A DNA stretch of 64,000 nt from SFEB01 sp964612455 (lineage in GTDB: Bacteria; Bacillota; Clostridia; Christensenellales; CAG-314): positions 1 through 64,000 of the forward strand of contig CAZTCB010000004.1 of the NCBI GenBank assembly GCA_964612455.1, in the 5' to 3' direction. Made by a program: the position numbers and the translations under genes. Positions 26,398 through 34,940 of the stretch are shown here, in pieces (position 1 is the first letter of the stretch; the number at the start of each line of letters is the position of its first letter). The notes under the pieces were generated by a model, which did not search any database, was not told the origin of the DNA, and saw only the letters and a list, made by a program, of their open reading frames with translations.

Positions 26398-27339
26398 ATG
26401 AAAATCGTTTTTTTAGGTTCACCTCTGTTTTCAGTCAACGTATTGAAACAAATACTCGCCGACCGAAACCACGTCGTTTCGGCAATCGTTTGTCAACCCG
26501 ATAAAAAAGGCAATCGAAACAAAATCGTTTCATGCGACATGAAAAAATTTGCCCTTGCCAACGGTATTTGCGTCTTTGACTGGGATAACGTCAACGAGCA
26601 TGTCGACGAATTGAAAAAAATCGGCGCAGACGCGCTTGTTACCGCCGCTTACGGGCAAATGCTGTCGCAGCAAGTGTTGGACGTCGCCAAGTACGGCGTA
26701 ATCAACGTGCATGGCAGTTTGCTGCCAAAACTCAGGGGTGCGTCGCCGGTTCAGCGCGCGATAATGCAGGAGTGGAGCGAAACGGGCGTTACCATAGTCA
26801 AGAGCGTTTTAAAAATGGATGCCGGTCCGTATTACGCTCAGGAAAAAATCGAAATTTTGCCAACCGATACCGCCGACGTCGTTTTTGAAAAAATGGCGAT
26901 TGTCGGAGGTCGGCTGTTGGCGAAAACTTTGACCGACTTGCAAGACGGAAATGCGGTTTTGACGGAGCAGGATGCCGCTCAGGTCACTTTTTGCAAAAAA
27001 ATCAAGGCGGAAGAAGAAAAAATCGATTGGTCTCGTCCTGCGTCGGCGGTGGGCGCCATCATTCGCGGACTATCGAGCAATCCTGCGGCATATACGTATT
27101 TCGGTGGCAAACGCTTTAAGATATTTAACTGTTTCGAGGCGGACGGGGTAGCGTTTACCAAGAGTGCGGGTGAAATCGTTTACGAGAAAAAACGCTTGCT
27201 CGTTGCTTGCGGCGACGGTAATTTTTTATCTTTGACGGACGTACAGGCGGCTGACGGCAAAAGAATGAAAACGACGGATTTTTTAAACGGACTTAAAGTG
27301 CGTCCGAGTGCTTTCGACGACGGAGACGTAGAGCCATGA
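26398..27339 (+). CDS. fmt: Methionyl-tRNA formyltransferase
   Basis: 313 residues. F-L-G-S-P-L-F-S start; the catalytic region V-I-N-V-H-G-S-L-L-P-K-L-R-G-A-S-P holds the Asn and His, and the catalytic Asp lies in K-M-D-A-G. A C-terminal OB-fold domain for tRNA follows. Formylates initiator Met-tRNA using 10-formyl-THF. Starts 10 nt after def and overlaps rsmB by four bases. Confidence 0.96.
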   Translation: MKIVFLGSPLFSVNVLKQILADRNHVVSAIVCQPDKKGNRNKIVSCDMKKFALANGICVFDWDNVNEHVDELKKIGADALVTAAYGQMLSQQVLDVAKYGVINVHGSLLPKLRGASPVQRAIMQEWSETGVTIVKSVLKMDAGPYYAQEKIEILPTDTADVVFEKMAIVGGRLLAKTLTDLQDGNAVLTEQDAAQVTFCKKIKAEEEKIDWSRPASAVGAIIRGLSSNPAAYTYFGGKRFKIFNCFEADGVAFTKSAGEIVYEKKRLLVACGDGNFLSLTDVQAADGKRMKTTDFLNGLKVRPSAFDDGDVEP

Positions 27340-28631
27340 GTACGCGTTCCGCAATCATGACGGCATGCGATTGTCTCGACTCGATTTTTAAAAACGGCGC
27401 GTTTTCAAACGTTTCGCTCAACGCTTTTTTAAAAGAAACTCTTGCCGACGACAAACCGTTGGTCACAAAAATCGTATACGGAGTTCTTGACAACTACGTA
27501 CTCGTCGATTACTATATAAATCAATTTGCGCCAAAAGTACCTTCCGCCGTGTCTACGATATTAAGGGCGGGTACTTTTTGTATAACGGAGCTAAATCTTC
27601 CGTCCGCGATAGCCGTAAACGACTGCGTGGAGATTCTTAAAAAACGAGGGAAAAAGGGCTTGTGCGGTTTCGTTAACGCCGTTTTACGCAACGTTTCAAA
27701 GGCTCATGCTACCGATTCGTTCGTCATGCCTCGCGACGAGTTGCAAGCACTGAGCGTAAAAAACTCGATACCCGTATGGGCTCTAAAGAAATTGAGCGAT
27801 GCTTACGGCATTGACGCTGCGGCGTCTTTTGCCGGGTACGTTAACCGACCGAGTACAAATCTACGAGTAAATACGGCTGTAAATTCTATTGAAAAAATAA
27901 AAACCGTACTTTTGAATGAGGGATTGAAGTACGAGGATACGGTTTTGCCCGACGCATTGCGCGTTTACGGCGACGTTACCTCGGTGACGGGAAAAAACGC
28001 TTGCGTTGCCATGAGTCTGGCAGCTATGTTGGCGGCGCGTGCCGTGGGAGCAAGTGACGGCGAGAAGGTTCTCGATTGTTGCGCCGCGCCGGGCGGAAAA
28101 AGCGTATATATGGCAAATCTCAGCCCGAACGCAGATATAACGGCATGCGATATCTATCCCCACAAATTAAAACTTATCGAGGGTTACGCGCGAAAAATGC
28201 ATGCCGACAACGTAAAGGTGGCGCTCAACGACGCGACCGTCTTCAATCCGTCCTTTAAAGAAAAGTTTGACAGAGTTTTGCTGGACGCTCCGTGCAGCGG
28301 GTACGGGATAGTGTTTTCACGTCCCGACGTAAAGGTTTTTCGTAAAGAATCCGACGTCGCTCAACTCGTAGCCGTTCAGCGTAACATGTTGAGTGTGGCT
28401 AAAAATTACGTAAAAAAAGGCGGTACGCTCGTGTACTCTACCTGTACCGTATTTTACGAGGAAAACGCCGAAAACGTAGAGTGGTTTTTAGCAAACAATC
28501 CTAATTTCAGCCTCAGCGACACCGAGTTGCCCGTACGGTCGGCGTTTGGCGAACAACTCGGTTTACAGTTGATGCCGTACGTTCATGATACGGACGGGTT
28601 TTTTATAGCAAAGTTTAAAAAAGAAATATGA
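27336..28631 (+). CDS. rsmB: 16S rRNA m5C967 methyltransferase RsmB
   Basis: 431 residues. N-terminal NusB-like RNA-binding domain (about 1-140), then a SAM-dependent methyltransferase: C-C-A-A-P-G-G-K-S (motif I), D-A-P-C-S-G-Y-G (motif IV Cys) and Y-S-T-C-T (catalytic Cys, motif VI). It methylates cytosine 967 in 16S rRNA. ATGA overlap with fmt and 4-nt overlap with rlmN. Confidence 0.95.
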   Translation: MSTRSAIMTACDCLDSIFKNGAFSNVSLNAFLKETLADDKPLVTKIVYGVLDNYVLVDYYINQFAPKVPSAVSTILRAGTFCITELNLPSAIAVNDCVEILKKRGKKGLCGFVNAVLRNVSKAHATDSFVMPRDELQALSVKNSIPVWALKKLSDAYGIDAAASFAGYVNRPSTNLRVNTAVNSIEKIKTVLLNEGLKYEDTVLPDALRVYGDVTSVTGKNACVAMSLAAMLAARAVGASDGEKVLDCCAAPGGKSVYMANLSPNADITACDIYPHKLKLIEGYARKMHADNVKVALNDATVFNPSFKEKFDRVLLDAPCSGYGIVFSRPDVKVFRKESDVAQLVAVQRNMLSVAKNYVKKGGTLVYSTCTVFYEENAENVEWFLANNPNFSLSDTELPVRSAFGEQLGLQLMPYVHDTDGFFIAKFKKEI

Positions 28632-29662
28632 TTTTATTGGACTATTCACAAAGCGAGCTTATAGATTTTTTTCATGAGCAAGCACCGTACAAGGTCAAGC
28701 AGCTTTACAAGTGGTTAAACAAAGGCGTTGATTTTGACGGTATGACGGACGTTGCCAAATCATGGCGCGAAAAACTCGCTAAAGAGCACGTTGCTTGTCC
28801 CGTTGAGATTTTTCGCACTTTCGAGAGCAAGGACGGAACGAAAAAGTTTTTATATCGCCTTACCGATGGCAACCTCGTCGAAGGCGTTCTCATGAGTTAT
28901 CACCACGGCAATACACTTTGCGTGTCTACGCAGGTCGGTTGTCGCATGGGGTGCGGTTTTTGCGCGAGTACGATAGACGGGCTGGTTCGCAATCTTACCG
29001 CGGGAGAAATTCTCGGACAGGTAGTTGCCGTCAACGCATTGCTCGGAGGAGACGCTTTAAATCGTCAGGTTACCAATATAGTTTTAATGGGTAGCGGAGA
29101 ACCGTTGGATAACTTTGACAACACGCTCAGGTTTTTGGACCTCGTTTCAAGCAAAGAGGGGTTAAACGTTTCTCAACGCAATATCAGTTTATCGACCTGT
29201 GGTCTCGCGCCAAAAATGATAGAACTTGCAGACAGGGGCTATTCCGTCAATCTCACGCTGTCCTTGCACTCTCCGCGTCAGGAAAAAAGGCGAAAACTTA
29301 TGCCCGTATCCAACGCGTATCCGTTAACGGAGGCGATAGAGGCTTGCAAGTATTACTTTTTAAAGACGGGGCGCAGAGTGATTTTAGAATACGTATTGGT
29401 CAAGGGCGAAAACGATTCGGAAGAAGACGCTCGTCTTTTGTCCGTGCTTACGAGAGGATTTTCGGCGCATGTCAATCTGATACGTTTAAATCCCGTCAAA
29501 GAGCGAAAACTTTTGCCGTCGGACGAAGACGCCGTCAAAGAGTTTTTGGCAAAACTCACGCGTCTCGGTGTTTCAGCCACTATACGCAGACAGATGGGAG
29601 TGGATATCGACGGAGCATGCGGACAGTTGCGTCGTCGCGTTTTAAAAGATGGAAAAGCTTAA
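28628..29662 (+). CDS. rlmN: Dual-specificity 23S rRNA/tRNA m2A methyltransferase RlmN
   Basis: 344 residues. Radical SAM motif G-C-R-M-G-C-G-F-C, followed by L-T-A-G-E-I-L-G-Q-V. The methyl-carrying cysteine lies in the C-terminal G-A-C-G-Q-L-R. Methylates A2503 of 23S rRNA and A37 of some tRNAs. In B. subtilis prpC and prkC lie between rlmN and rsgA; here the rsgA start overlaps rlmN by 14 nt instead. Confidence 0.96.
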   Translation: MILLDYSQSELIDFFHEQAPYKVKQLYKWLNKGVDFDGMTDVAKSWREKLAKEHVACPVEIFRTFESKDGTKKFLYRLTDGNLVEGVLMSYHHGNTLCVSTQVGCRMGCGFCASTIDGLVRNLTAGEILGQVVAVNALLGGDALNRQVTNIVLMGSGEPLDNFDNTLRFLDLVSSKEGLNVSQRNISLSTCGLAPKMIELADRGYSVNLTLSLHSPRQEKRRKLMPVSNAYPLTEAIEACKYYFLKTGRRVILEYVLVKGENDSEEDARLLSVLTRGFSAHVNLIRLNPVKERKLLPSDEDAVKEFLAKLTRLGVSATIRRQMGVDIDGACGQLRRRVLKDGKA

Positions 29663-30530
29663 AGGCAAGGTGGTCAAAGGCGTAGGCGGCAGATATACTG
29701 TTTTTGCCGAAGAAAAAAAGTATACGTGTTTTGCTCAAAAAAAAATCAAGTATTTTTATGACGAAGTAACCGTCGGCGACGACGTGTTGTTTTTAAGGCA
29801 AGGTAAAGATTTTGTTTTGACCGATATTTTACCGCGAAAAAACAAACTGTCTCGTCCTGCGGTCGCCAACGTTGACGGCGTTTTTGTCGTAGTCGCGCCG
29901 ATACCTCGTCCCGATTTCGGATTGATAGATAAAATAACTGTAAATTGCAACAAACAGTCCGTACCCGTGACGGTCGTGATAAACAAATCGGATATTGCCG
30001 ACGACTTTTTCGTCAAAGACATGTCTTGCCAGTATTCTGCCGAAACGGAGTCGATTATAGTCGTCAGTAGTCGCACGGGTGAAGGTATTTGCCGACTTAA
30101 ATCCGCCATAGCGGGAAAAACGGTTTGTATGGCGGGGCAATCCGCTGTCGGTAAAACAAGCATACTAAACGCGCTCGTGCCCGAGCTTAACCTTCCTATC
30201 GGTGAGTTGTCAGCCAAAACCGACAGAGGAAGGCATACCACCAGACACAACCAGATTTATGCGTTGGACAACGGCGGTTACCTTGCAGATACTGCCGGTT
30301 TCAGTCTTTTGGACGTTTCGGATATAAAGTCGTCTGAGCTCGGTTTGTATTTTTCGGAGATTTTTGAAACTTCGACGTCGTGTCGTTTCGACATGTGTAC
30401 GCATACGGCGGAACCGAACTGTGCGGTCAAAGAGAGAGCGCTTTTAGATGACGTATTTAATAAAAAATATCAACGGTACCTTGCTTTGTTTAAAGAGATT
30501 AAAGAAAAAGAGGAAAACCGATTTAACTAA
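29649..30530 (+). CDS. rsgA: Ribosome small-subunit assembly GTPase RsgA
   Basis: 293 residues. N-terminal OB fold; circularly permuted GTPase with N-K-S-D (G4) before the P-loop G-Q-S-A-V-G-K-T-S (G1) and D-T-A-G-F (G3); C-terminal zinc site in the C-R-F-D-M-C-T-H ... C-A-V region. Acts in late 30S maturation. It overlaps rlmN by 14 nt and lies 11 nt before rpe, as in other Firmicutes. Confidence 0.95.
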   Translation: MEKLKGKVVKGVGGRYTVFAEEKKYTCFAQKKIKYFYDEVTVGDDVLFLRQGKDFVLTDILPRKNKLSRPAVANVDGVFVVVAPIPRPDFGLIDKITVNCNKQSVPVTVVINKSDIADDFFVKDMSCQYSAETESIIVVSSRTGEGICRLKSAIAGKTVCMAGQSAVGKTSILNALVPELNLPIGELSAKTDRGRHTTRHNQIYALDNGGYLADTAGFSLLDVSDIKSSELGLYFSEIFETSTSCRFDMCTHTAEPNCAVKERALLDDVFNKKYQRYLALFKEIKEKEENRFN

Positions 30531-30541
30531 AGGAGAATATT

Positions 30542-31186
30542 ATGAAAAAAACCATTGTTGCCCCCAGTATTTTATCTGCCGATTTCGCCGCCATGGGAGA
30601 AGCGGTAAAACAACTCGGCGTCGACGGAGCGGACTGGATACATGTCGACGTAATGGACGGTGTTTTCGTGCCAAATATCAGTTTTGGTCAAAAAATGGTA
30701 AAGGATATCAGACCTTTGACGGCATTGCCCTTGGACGTGCACTTGATGATAGTCAATCCCGAAAGATATATCGAACAATTTGCCGACAGGGGGGCTGATT
30801 TTATCACTATTCATATCGAATCCACCGACAACGTCCCGCAGGCTCTCTCGGCAATAAAAAAATGCGGTAAAAAAGTCGGTCTGTCTATCAAGCCGGCTAC
30901 ACCGGTGAGCGCGCTTGCTCCGTATATCGACGATATCGACCTCATACTCGTGATGTCGGTTGAGCCGGGGTTTGGCGGACAAAAGTTTAATCCCGTTGCG
31001 ATAGAAAAAATAAAAGAGTGCAAACAACTCGTAGGCAACAGGGATATACTTATCGAGGTGGACGGCGGTATAACGGAAGAAAACGTTGCCGACGTTCGTG
31101 CCGCAGGCGCAGATGCGGTCGTTGCGGGTAGTACGGTTTTTTCTGCTCGGGATAAAGCCGCGACGATTAAACGTTTGCAAGGCTGA
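30542..31186 (+). CDS. rpe: Ribulose-phosphate 3-epimerase
   Basis: 214 residues, TIM barrel. P-S-I-L-S-A-D at the start, H-V-D-V-M-D-G (metal ligands), L-D-V-H-L-M-I, M-S-V-E-P-G-F-G-G-Q-K-F and V-D-G-G-I (catalytic Asp). Interconverts ribulose-5-phosphate and xylulose-5-phosphate. AAAGGAG ribosome site. Last large gene of the housekeeping string; the spoVM-like gene follows after 52 nt. Confidence 0.96.
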   Translation: MKKTIVAPSILSADFAAMGEAVKQLGVDGADWIHVDVMDGVFVPNISFGQKMVKDIRPLTALPLDVHLMIVNPERYIEQFADRGADFITIHIESTDNVPQALSAIKKCGKKVGLSIKPATPVSALAPYIDDIDLILVMSVEPGFGGQKFNPVAIEKIKECKQLVGNRDILIEVDGGITEENVADVRAAGADAVVAGSTVFSARDKAATIKRLQG

Positions 31187-31238
31187 CGAGTAATTAACTT
31201 AATTTTTCGCCTATGCATAGTATAAAGCGGAGGTGTGT

Positions 31239-31319
31239 ATGAAAATAGTCTGTTACAAGGTTCCGCGTGCGGTGTCCGTATTTTTTAAATTGTTTTTTTT
31301 CAAAAAGGTCATCAGATAA
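31239..31319 (+). CDS. spoVM: SpoVM-like amphipathic helix peptide
   Basis: A 26-codon gene, exactly the length of B. subtilis SpoVM, which marks the curved forespore membrane and starts spore coat assembly. It shares Met1-Lys2, Lys7, Pro9 (the helix-breaking residue needed for correct localisation), a basic residue at 10 and one at 17; between them runs a hydrophobic helix rich in Val and Phe. A perfect GGAGGT (31229-31234) lies 4 nt upstream and a terminator follows. Its place just after rsgA-rpe is conserved synteny: B. subtilis has cpgA-rpe-thiN-spoVM. The C-terminal half is more Phe-rich and lacks the usual glycines. A sequence like a sigma-E -10 (CATAGTAT, 31216-31223) is a weak hint. 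Confidence 0.72.
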   Translation: MKIVCYKVPRAVSVFFKLFFFKKVIR

Positions 31320-31334
31320 AGCCAAATCATGGTC

Positions 31335-31362
31335 AAAATCGCCCGAAAGGGCGATTTTTTTA
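31335..31362 (+). terminator. Rho-independent terminator after spoVM
   Basis: AATCGCCC pairs with GGGCGATT around a stable GAAA tetraloop and is followed by a run of Ts. It ends the rpe/spoVM transcript. Confidence 0.9.
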
Positions 31363-31418
31363 TTTTTAAAACAGTCGTCCCAAAAAAATAAAAAGTAAAA
31401 CATATTTCAAAAATAGGC

Positions 31419-31447
31419 TTGCTTAATGCCGAAGAAAAAGTTATAAT
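31419..31447 (+). promoter_or_regulatory. Sigma-A promoter of the nitroreductase-malic enzyme operon
   Basis: -35 TTGCTT (31419-31424), 17-bp spacer, -10 TATAAT (31442-31447). The leader would be about 18 nt, carrying an AGGAGG ribosome site. Confidence 0.75.
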
Positions 31448-31471
31448 AAAAAAGAAATATAGGAGGTCGGT

Positions 31472-31987
31472 ATGAACGAAACTATTTTAACCTTAACGAC
31501 TCGCAAGAGTAGCAGGCTTTATAAAAACGAGCATATCACGAAAGAAGAAATGCAGCAAATCGTCGTCGCAGGGTTATCTGCGCCGAGCGGACGTAATCTG
31601 CAGACGCCGCGTCTGGTGGTCGTTACCGATGAAAAAACGGTGGGAGAACTGTCCCGACTCAATGCTGCCGTTGCAGGATTTGACAGCGATCCGTTTTACG
31701 GAGCACGGGACGTAATAGTCGTGCTTGCCAAAAAAGAATGTACGTATATTTATGACGGTAGTCTTGCTATGGGCAACTTGCTCAACGCCGCATGGTCGTT
31801 GGGCGTTGATTGTCGTTGGATTCATCGCGCTAAAGAGGTCTTTGAGTCGGACGAGGGCAAGCGACTGCTTAACGATTGGGGAGTTAAAGACGACGTAGAG
31901 GGGATTGGTTTTTGTATTCTCGGTCATGCCGCCGACGATAAGGAAAAGACGCAAATTCAACCCGGTCGTGTTTTTTACGTCGATTAA
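31472..31987 (+). CDS. Nitroreductase-family FMN oxidoreductase
   Basis: 171 residues. Family motif R-K-S-S-R-L-Y near the N-terminus and A-P-S-G-R-N-L-Q, which contact FMN; C-terminal G-I-G-F-C-I-L-G-H. Likely an NAD(P)H-dependent FMN enzyme; the substrate cannot be told. Strong AGGAGGT ribosome site. It precedes the malic enzyme gene by 17 nt, so the two are probably cotranscribed. Confidence 0.88.
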   Translation: MNETILTLTTRKSSRLYKNEHITKEEMQQIVVAGLSAPSGRNLQTPRLVVVTDEKTVGELSRLNAAVAGFDSDPFYGARDVIVVLAKKECTYIYDGSLAMGNLLNAAWSLGVDCRWIHRAKEVFESDEGKRLLNDWGVKDDVEGIGFCILGHAADDKEKTQIQPGRVFYVD

Positions 31988-32004
31988 GACAAAGGAGCGG
32001 ATAC

Positions 32005-33180
32005 ATGAAAAATTCTTTAGCATTAGAAAAACACTTTGAATGGAAAGGCAAAGTAGAGACTAAGGTAAAAGTCCCTGTCGATACGTTGGAGCAACTCGCC
32101 GTCGCATATACTCCCGGAGTCGCGGACGCTTGTATGGCGATAAAAGAACAACCGGAACTCAGTTTTGAATTGACGGGACGCGCCAACGCCGTTGCCGTTA
32201 TTACCGACGGCACGGCGATACTCGGTCTCGGCAATATCGGTCCGGAGGCGGGCATGCCTGTCATGGAAGGTAAATGCGCTTTGTTTAAACGTTTCGGCAA
32301 CGTGGACGCGGTTCCGCTTTGTCTGCGTACTACCGATACGGAGGAAATAATAAAAACAATCAAGTACCTCGAAGGCAGTTTCGGCGGCATCAACCTCGAA
32401 GATATCGCCGCTCCGCGTTGTTTTGAAATAGAGACGCGACTGAAAAAAGAACTTTCGATACCTGTTTTTCACGATGATCAGCATGGTACGGCTATCGTTG
32501 TCGGGGCGGCTCTTATTAATGCGCTAAAAGTGGTAAAAAAGGACATCGGCGACGTGAAAGTGGTAGTTAACGGCGCGGGTGCGGCAGGTACGGCGATATC
32601 CAAGTACCTTATCTATATGGGTGTAAACGACCTCGTGGTTTGCGACAGGTTTGGTATAATAAACCAAGACGACGACACTTTGACGCCGGCTCATGCCGAG
32701 CTTGCCGGGTTGACTAACAAATACGGAAAAAAAGGTTCTCTTGCCGACGCTTTGGTAGGTGCCGACGTATTTATAGGAGTATCCGTCGGCAACGTCGTGA
32801 CAACTGAAATGGTGTCAAAGATGGCGAAAAACGCAATAGTCTTTGCGATGGCAAATCCGATTCCTGAAATATCGCCGGAGGATGCAAAAAAAGGCGGTGC
32901 CGCGATTGTCGGCACAGGGAGCAGTAAATATCCCAACCAGATAAACAACGCCTTGGTTTTTCCGGGGATATTCAGAGGCGCACTTGACGCGAGAGCAAGC
33001 GACGTGAACATGCAGATGATGGTTGCCGCAAGCCGCGGCATTGCTTCTGCAATATCGGATGCGGAGCTTTCCGTTGAAAACATTTTGCCGAAAGCGGTTG
33101 ACGAAAGAGCACACAAAGCGGTTGCCGTGGCGGTAGCGAAAGCTGCGCGAGACAGCGGAGTTGCTCGGATTGATACTTAG
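32005..33180 (+). CDS. Malic enzyme (NAD(P)-dependent malate dehydrogenase, decarboxylating)
   Basis: 391 residues, the short bacterial form without a phosphotransacetylase domain. Catalytic Tyr in A-Y-T-P-G-V-A, Lys in V-M-E-G-K-C-A-L-F-K, metal ligands in E-D-I-A-A-P and D-D-Q-H-G-T-A, and the Rossmann motif G-A-G-A-A-G-T-A. Converts malate to pyruvate and CO2. Cofactor preference cannot be decided from sequence by eye. AAAGGAG ribosome site; a strong terminator follows. Confidence 0.94.
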   Translation: MKNSLALEKHFEWKGKVETKVKVPVDTLEQLAVAYTPGVADACMAIKEQPELSFELTGRANAVAVITDGTAILGLGNIGPEAGMPVMEGKCALFKRFGNVDAVPLCLRTTDTEEIIKTIKYLEGSFGGINLEDIAAPRCFEIETRLKKELSIPVFHDDQHGTAIVVGAALINALKVVKKDIGDVKVVVNGAGAAGTAISKYLIYMGVNDLVVCDRFGIINQDDDTLTPAHAELAGLTNKYGKKGSLADALVGADVFIGVSVGNVVTTEMVSKMAKNAIVFAMANPIPEISPEDAKKGGAAIVGTGSSKYPNQINNALVFPGIFRGALDARASDVNMQMMVAASRGIASAISDAELSVENILPKAVDERAHKAVAVAVAKAARDSGVARIDT

Positions 33181-33209
33181 TATAAAGCGTTAAAAACTAT
33201 TTTGCGATT

Positions 33210-33250
33210 AAACACCGTTTGCGGAAAAAAAGCCGCAAACGGTGTTTTGT
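33210..33250 (+). terminator. Rho-independent terminator after malic enzyme
   Basis: Fifteen-base perfect arms (AAACACCGTTTGCGG and complement, 33210-33224 and 33233-33247) around an A-rich loop, with a short T-tail. It lies between convergent genes and may also stop the minus-strand integrase transcript, though its tail on that strand is poor. Confidence 0.85.
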
Positions 33251-34095
33251 CAATAAGTAAGCCTTAAACGGTCGAGTATGGTTCGATGTTCCTTGCCTGT
33301 CGATATGAGATATATTCTCGTTGTGTCGATATTTGAGTGACCGAGCACGTCGGACAATCTTATCAAATCGTGACATTGTTCGTAAAACGTTTTTGCAAAC
33401 AGATGTCTGAGGTTGTGGGGATAGACTTTTGTTTCTTCTATCCCGGCAAATTTGCTTGCTTTTTTCAACTCCCGCCACACGTGTCGGCGGTCCATAGGAT
33501 TTTGTTCCCGAGTAATGAAAATATAGCCGTGCGTTATTTTGTTATCTTTGGCATATTCGAGCAATTGTTTGGACAGCGCGATAGGAAACAGGACGGTTCT
33601 GATTTTTCCTTTAAGGGTAATATCGGCTTTGCCTCTCAGTATGTTTTCTATCGTGATAAACCTGAGTTCGGAGACGCGTATTCCCGTAGAACAAATGGTT
33701 TCTATAAGCAGTAGCAGTTTTTTGGTTTTCGGATTGCCTTTTAGCGCGTTTATTATTTTAGCGTATTCTCTTCGTGTCAAATCTTTGTTTTCATCGCGAA
33801 ACAGCTGTCTTTAGACGACGAGATATTTTACTTTCCAAGCAAATCGGTTTTTATAAATAAAAAACTTGTTGATTGCGGCGAGATAACCGTTGATTGTACT
33901 CGGCGCAAATCGTTTTTTTATAAGGTATTTTTTCCATTCTATGGCTGTATCCTTATCTGCCGCCCGTCCGTTTAAAAACTCAGAAAAAGCAGAAATATTG
34001 TTAACGTATTTTTCTACGGTCTTTATTCCGCGTTCTTCCGCTTTTAGTTTTTTTTCAAAACTCGTTAGTTCTTTTTGTGTCAAAAAAATTGCCAT
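33250..34095 (-). pseudogene. XerC/D-like tyrosine recombinase interrupted by one in-frame stop
   Basis: The frame is continuous from ATG 34095 to TGA 33250 except for TAA at 33811-33813 (codon 95). Upstream is a complete SAM-like core-binding domain (A-P-S-T-I-N-G-Y-L-A-A-I-N-K). Downstream is a complete catalytic domain with every active residue: Arg in T-G-I-R-V-S-E-L, Lys in L-K-G-K-I-R, H-N-L-R-H, His in L-G-H-S-N-I, and Tyr in T-R-I-Y-L. The stop sits where relatives have Gln (K-V-K-x-L-x-x-Q-R-Q), consistent with a single CAA-to-TAA change. AAAGGAG precedes the ATG. A TTG at 33780 might restart the catalytic part. No phage or transposon genes are nearby, so this looks like a solitary chromosomal integrase. 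Confidence 0.85.
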
Positions 34096-34117
34096 TTGTT
34101 ACTCCTTTGCATTTTTA

Positions 34118-34149
34118 TTAATAAAAAAACTCCGCACAAAGCGGAGTTT
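34118..34149 (-). terminator. Rho-independent terminator of ttcA
   Basis: On the minus strand GCGGAGTTT arms with AAACTCCGC enclose five bases, followed by TTTTTTTATTAAT. It lies between the ttcA-like gene and the integrase pseudogene. The arms are identical to those of the terminator at 41371-41399. Confidence 0.85.
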
Positions 34150-34169
34150 CGTTATTTGTTAAAAAATAT

Positions 34170-34922
34170 TTATTCGTTTTGTTCCTTTTTGTATTTTTCT
34201 TCTATATCATTCCACAAATTGTATCTTTCGCTACTCATGATGGCAGCTCCGATGCGATCTTTTGCAAAAGGAACGTTGTTATTGATGCTTTTTATAAGGT
34301 CTTTCATCGACTGTCTCTGGGTATGTTTGTCTGCGGGACAGGGATTGAACGCGACGGGGAGTTTTTGTTGAGTCGCATATGCCGCGATGTCTTTTTCTTC
34401 GATAAAAATCATCGGTCTTATCAAAGACACCTTGCTTCGGCTCATGTAGTTTTTAGGCGCGAAAGTATTGAGACGTCCTTCAAAAATCATACTTAAGAAA
34501 AACGTTTCTATGACGTCGTCTTTGTGATGTCCCAACGCGAGTTTGTTGCAGCCGTGTTTAATTAACGCCGTGTTGAGTGCGCCGCGGCGCATTTTGCTGC
34601 AAAGGCTGCAAGGATTGGTTTCTTTTCTTACGTCAAAGATTATTTCGGCGATATCGGTTTTTTCGATGACGTAGGGTATCGACAGTTGCTTGCACCACTC
34701 TGAGATACCGTCAAAACACATGTCTTTAAAACCCATGTCTACCGTTATTGCGAGAATATTAAATTTTTGCGGTGAAAATCTTTGATAAGCTTTCAGTAGC
34801 GCCAATAAAGTCAAGCTGTCTTTGCCGCCGCTCACGCCTACCGCGATATCGTCGCCGTCTTGTATCATATCAAATTGTGTAATTGCCTTTCTGAACGGCG
34901 CCAATAGTTGTTGAGTTTTCAT
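34170..34922 (-). CDS. ttcA: TtcA-family tRNA thiolation protein (PP-loop ATPase)
   Basis: About 250 residues. PP-loop ATP-binding motif S-G-G-K-D-S; central cysteines C-S-L-C (for the iron-sulfur cluster) followed by R-R-G-A-L-N, and G-H-H-K-D-D as in TtcA/TtuA proteins. It probably adds sulfur to a tRNA base such as C32. A second pair of cysteines seen in some relatives is not obvious. ATG 34922 follows GGAGGT. A second in-frame ATG at 34934 overlaps that ribosome site and sits six bases after the -10, so a leaderless, four-residue-longer form is possible. Divergent from the 35111 operon. Confidence 0.85.
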   Translation of the reverse strand: MKTQQLLAPFRKAITQFDMIQDGDDIAVGVSGGKDSLTLLALLKAYQRFSPQKFNILAITVDMGFKDMCFDGISEWCKQLSIPYVIEKTDIAEIIFDVRKETNPCSLCSKMRRGALNTALIKHGCNKLALGHHKDDVIETFFLSMIFEGRLNTFAPKNYMSRSKVSLIRPMIFIEEKDIAAYATQQKLPVAFNPCPADKHTQRQSMKDLIKSINNNVPFAKDRIGAAIMSSERYNLWNDIEEKYKKEQNE

Positions 34923-34940
34923 TATTACCTCCATTGTTTT

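Noticed and set aside
33811..33813. TAA read as a sense codon (recoded genetic code)
   Set aside because: TAA ends many intact genes in the window, such as kbl, rpoZ and sigA, so it is a normal stop here.
33250..34095. Integrase as part of a prophage or integrative element
   Set aside because: Neighbours are malic enzyme and ttcA with their own terminators; no phage, transfer or cargo genes, no direct repeats and no tRNA gene alongside.
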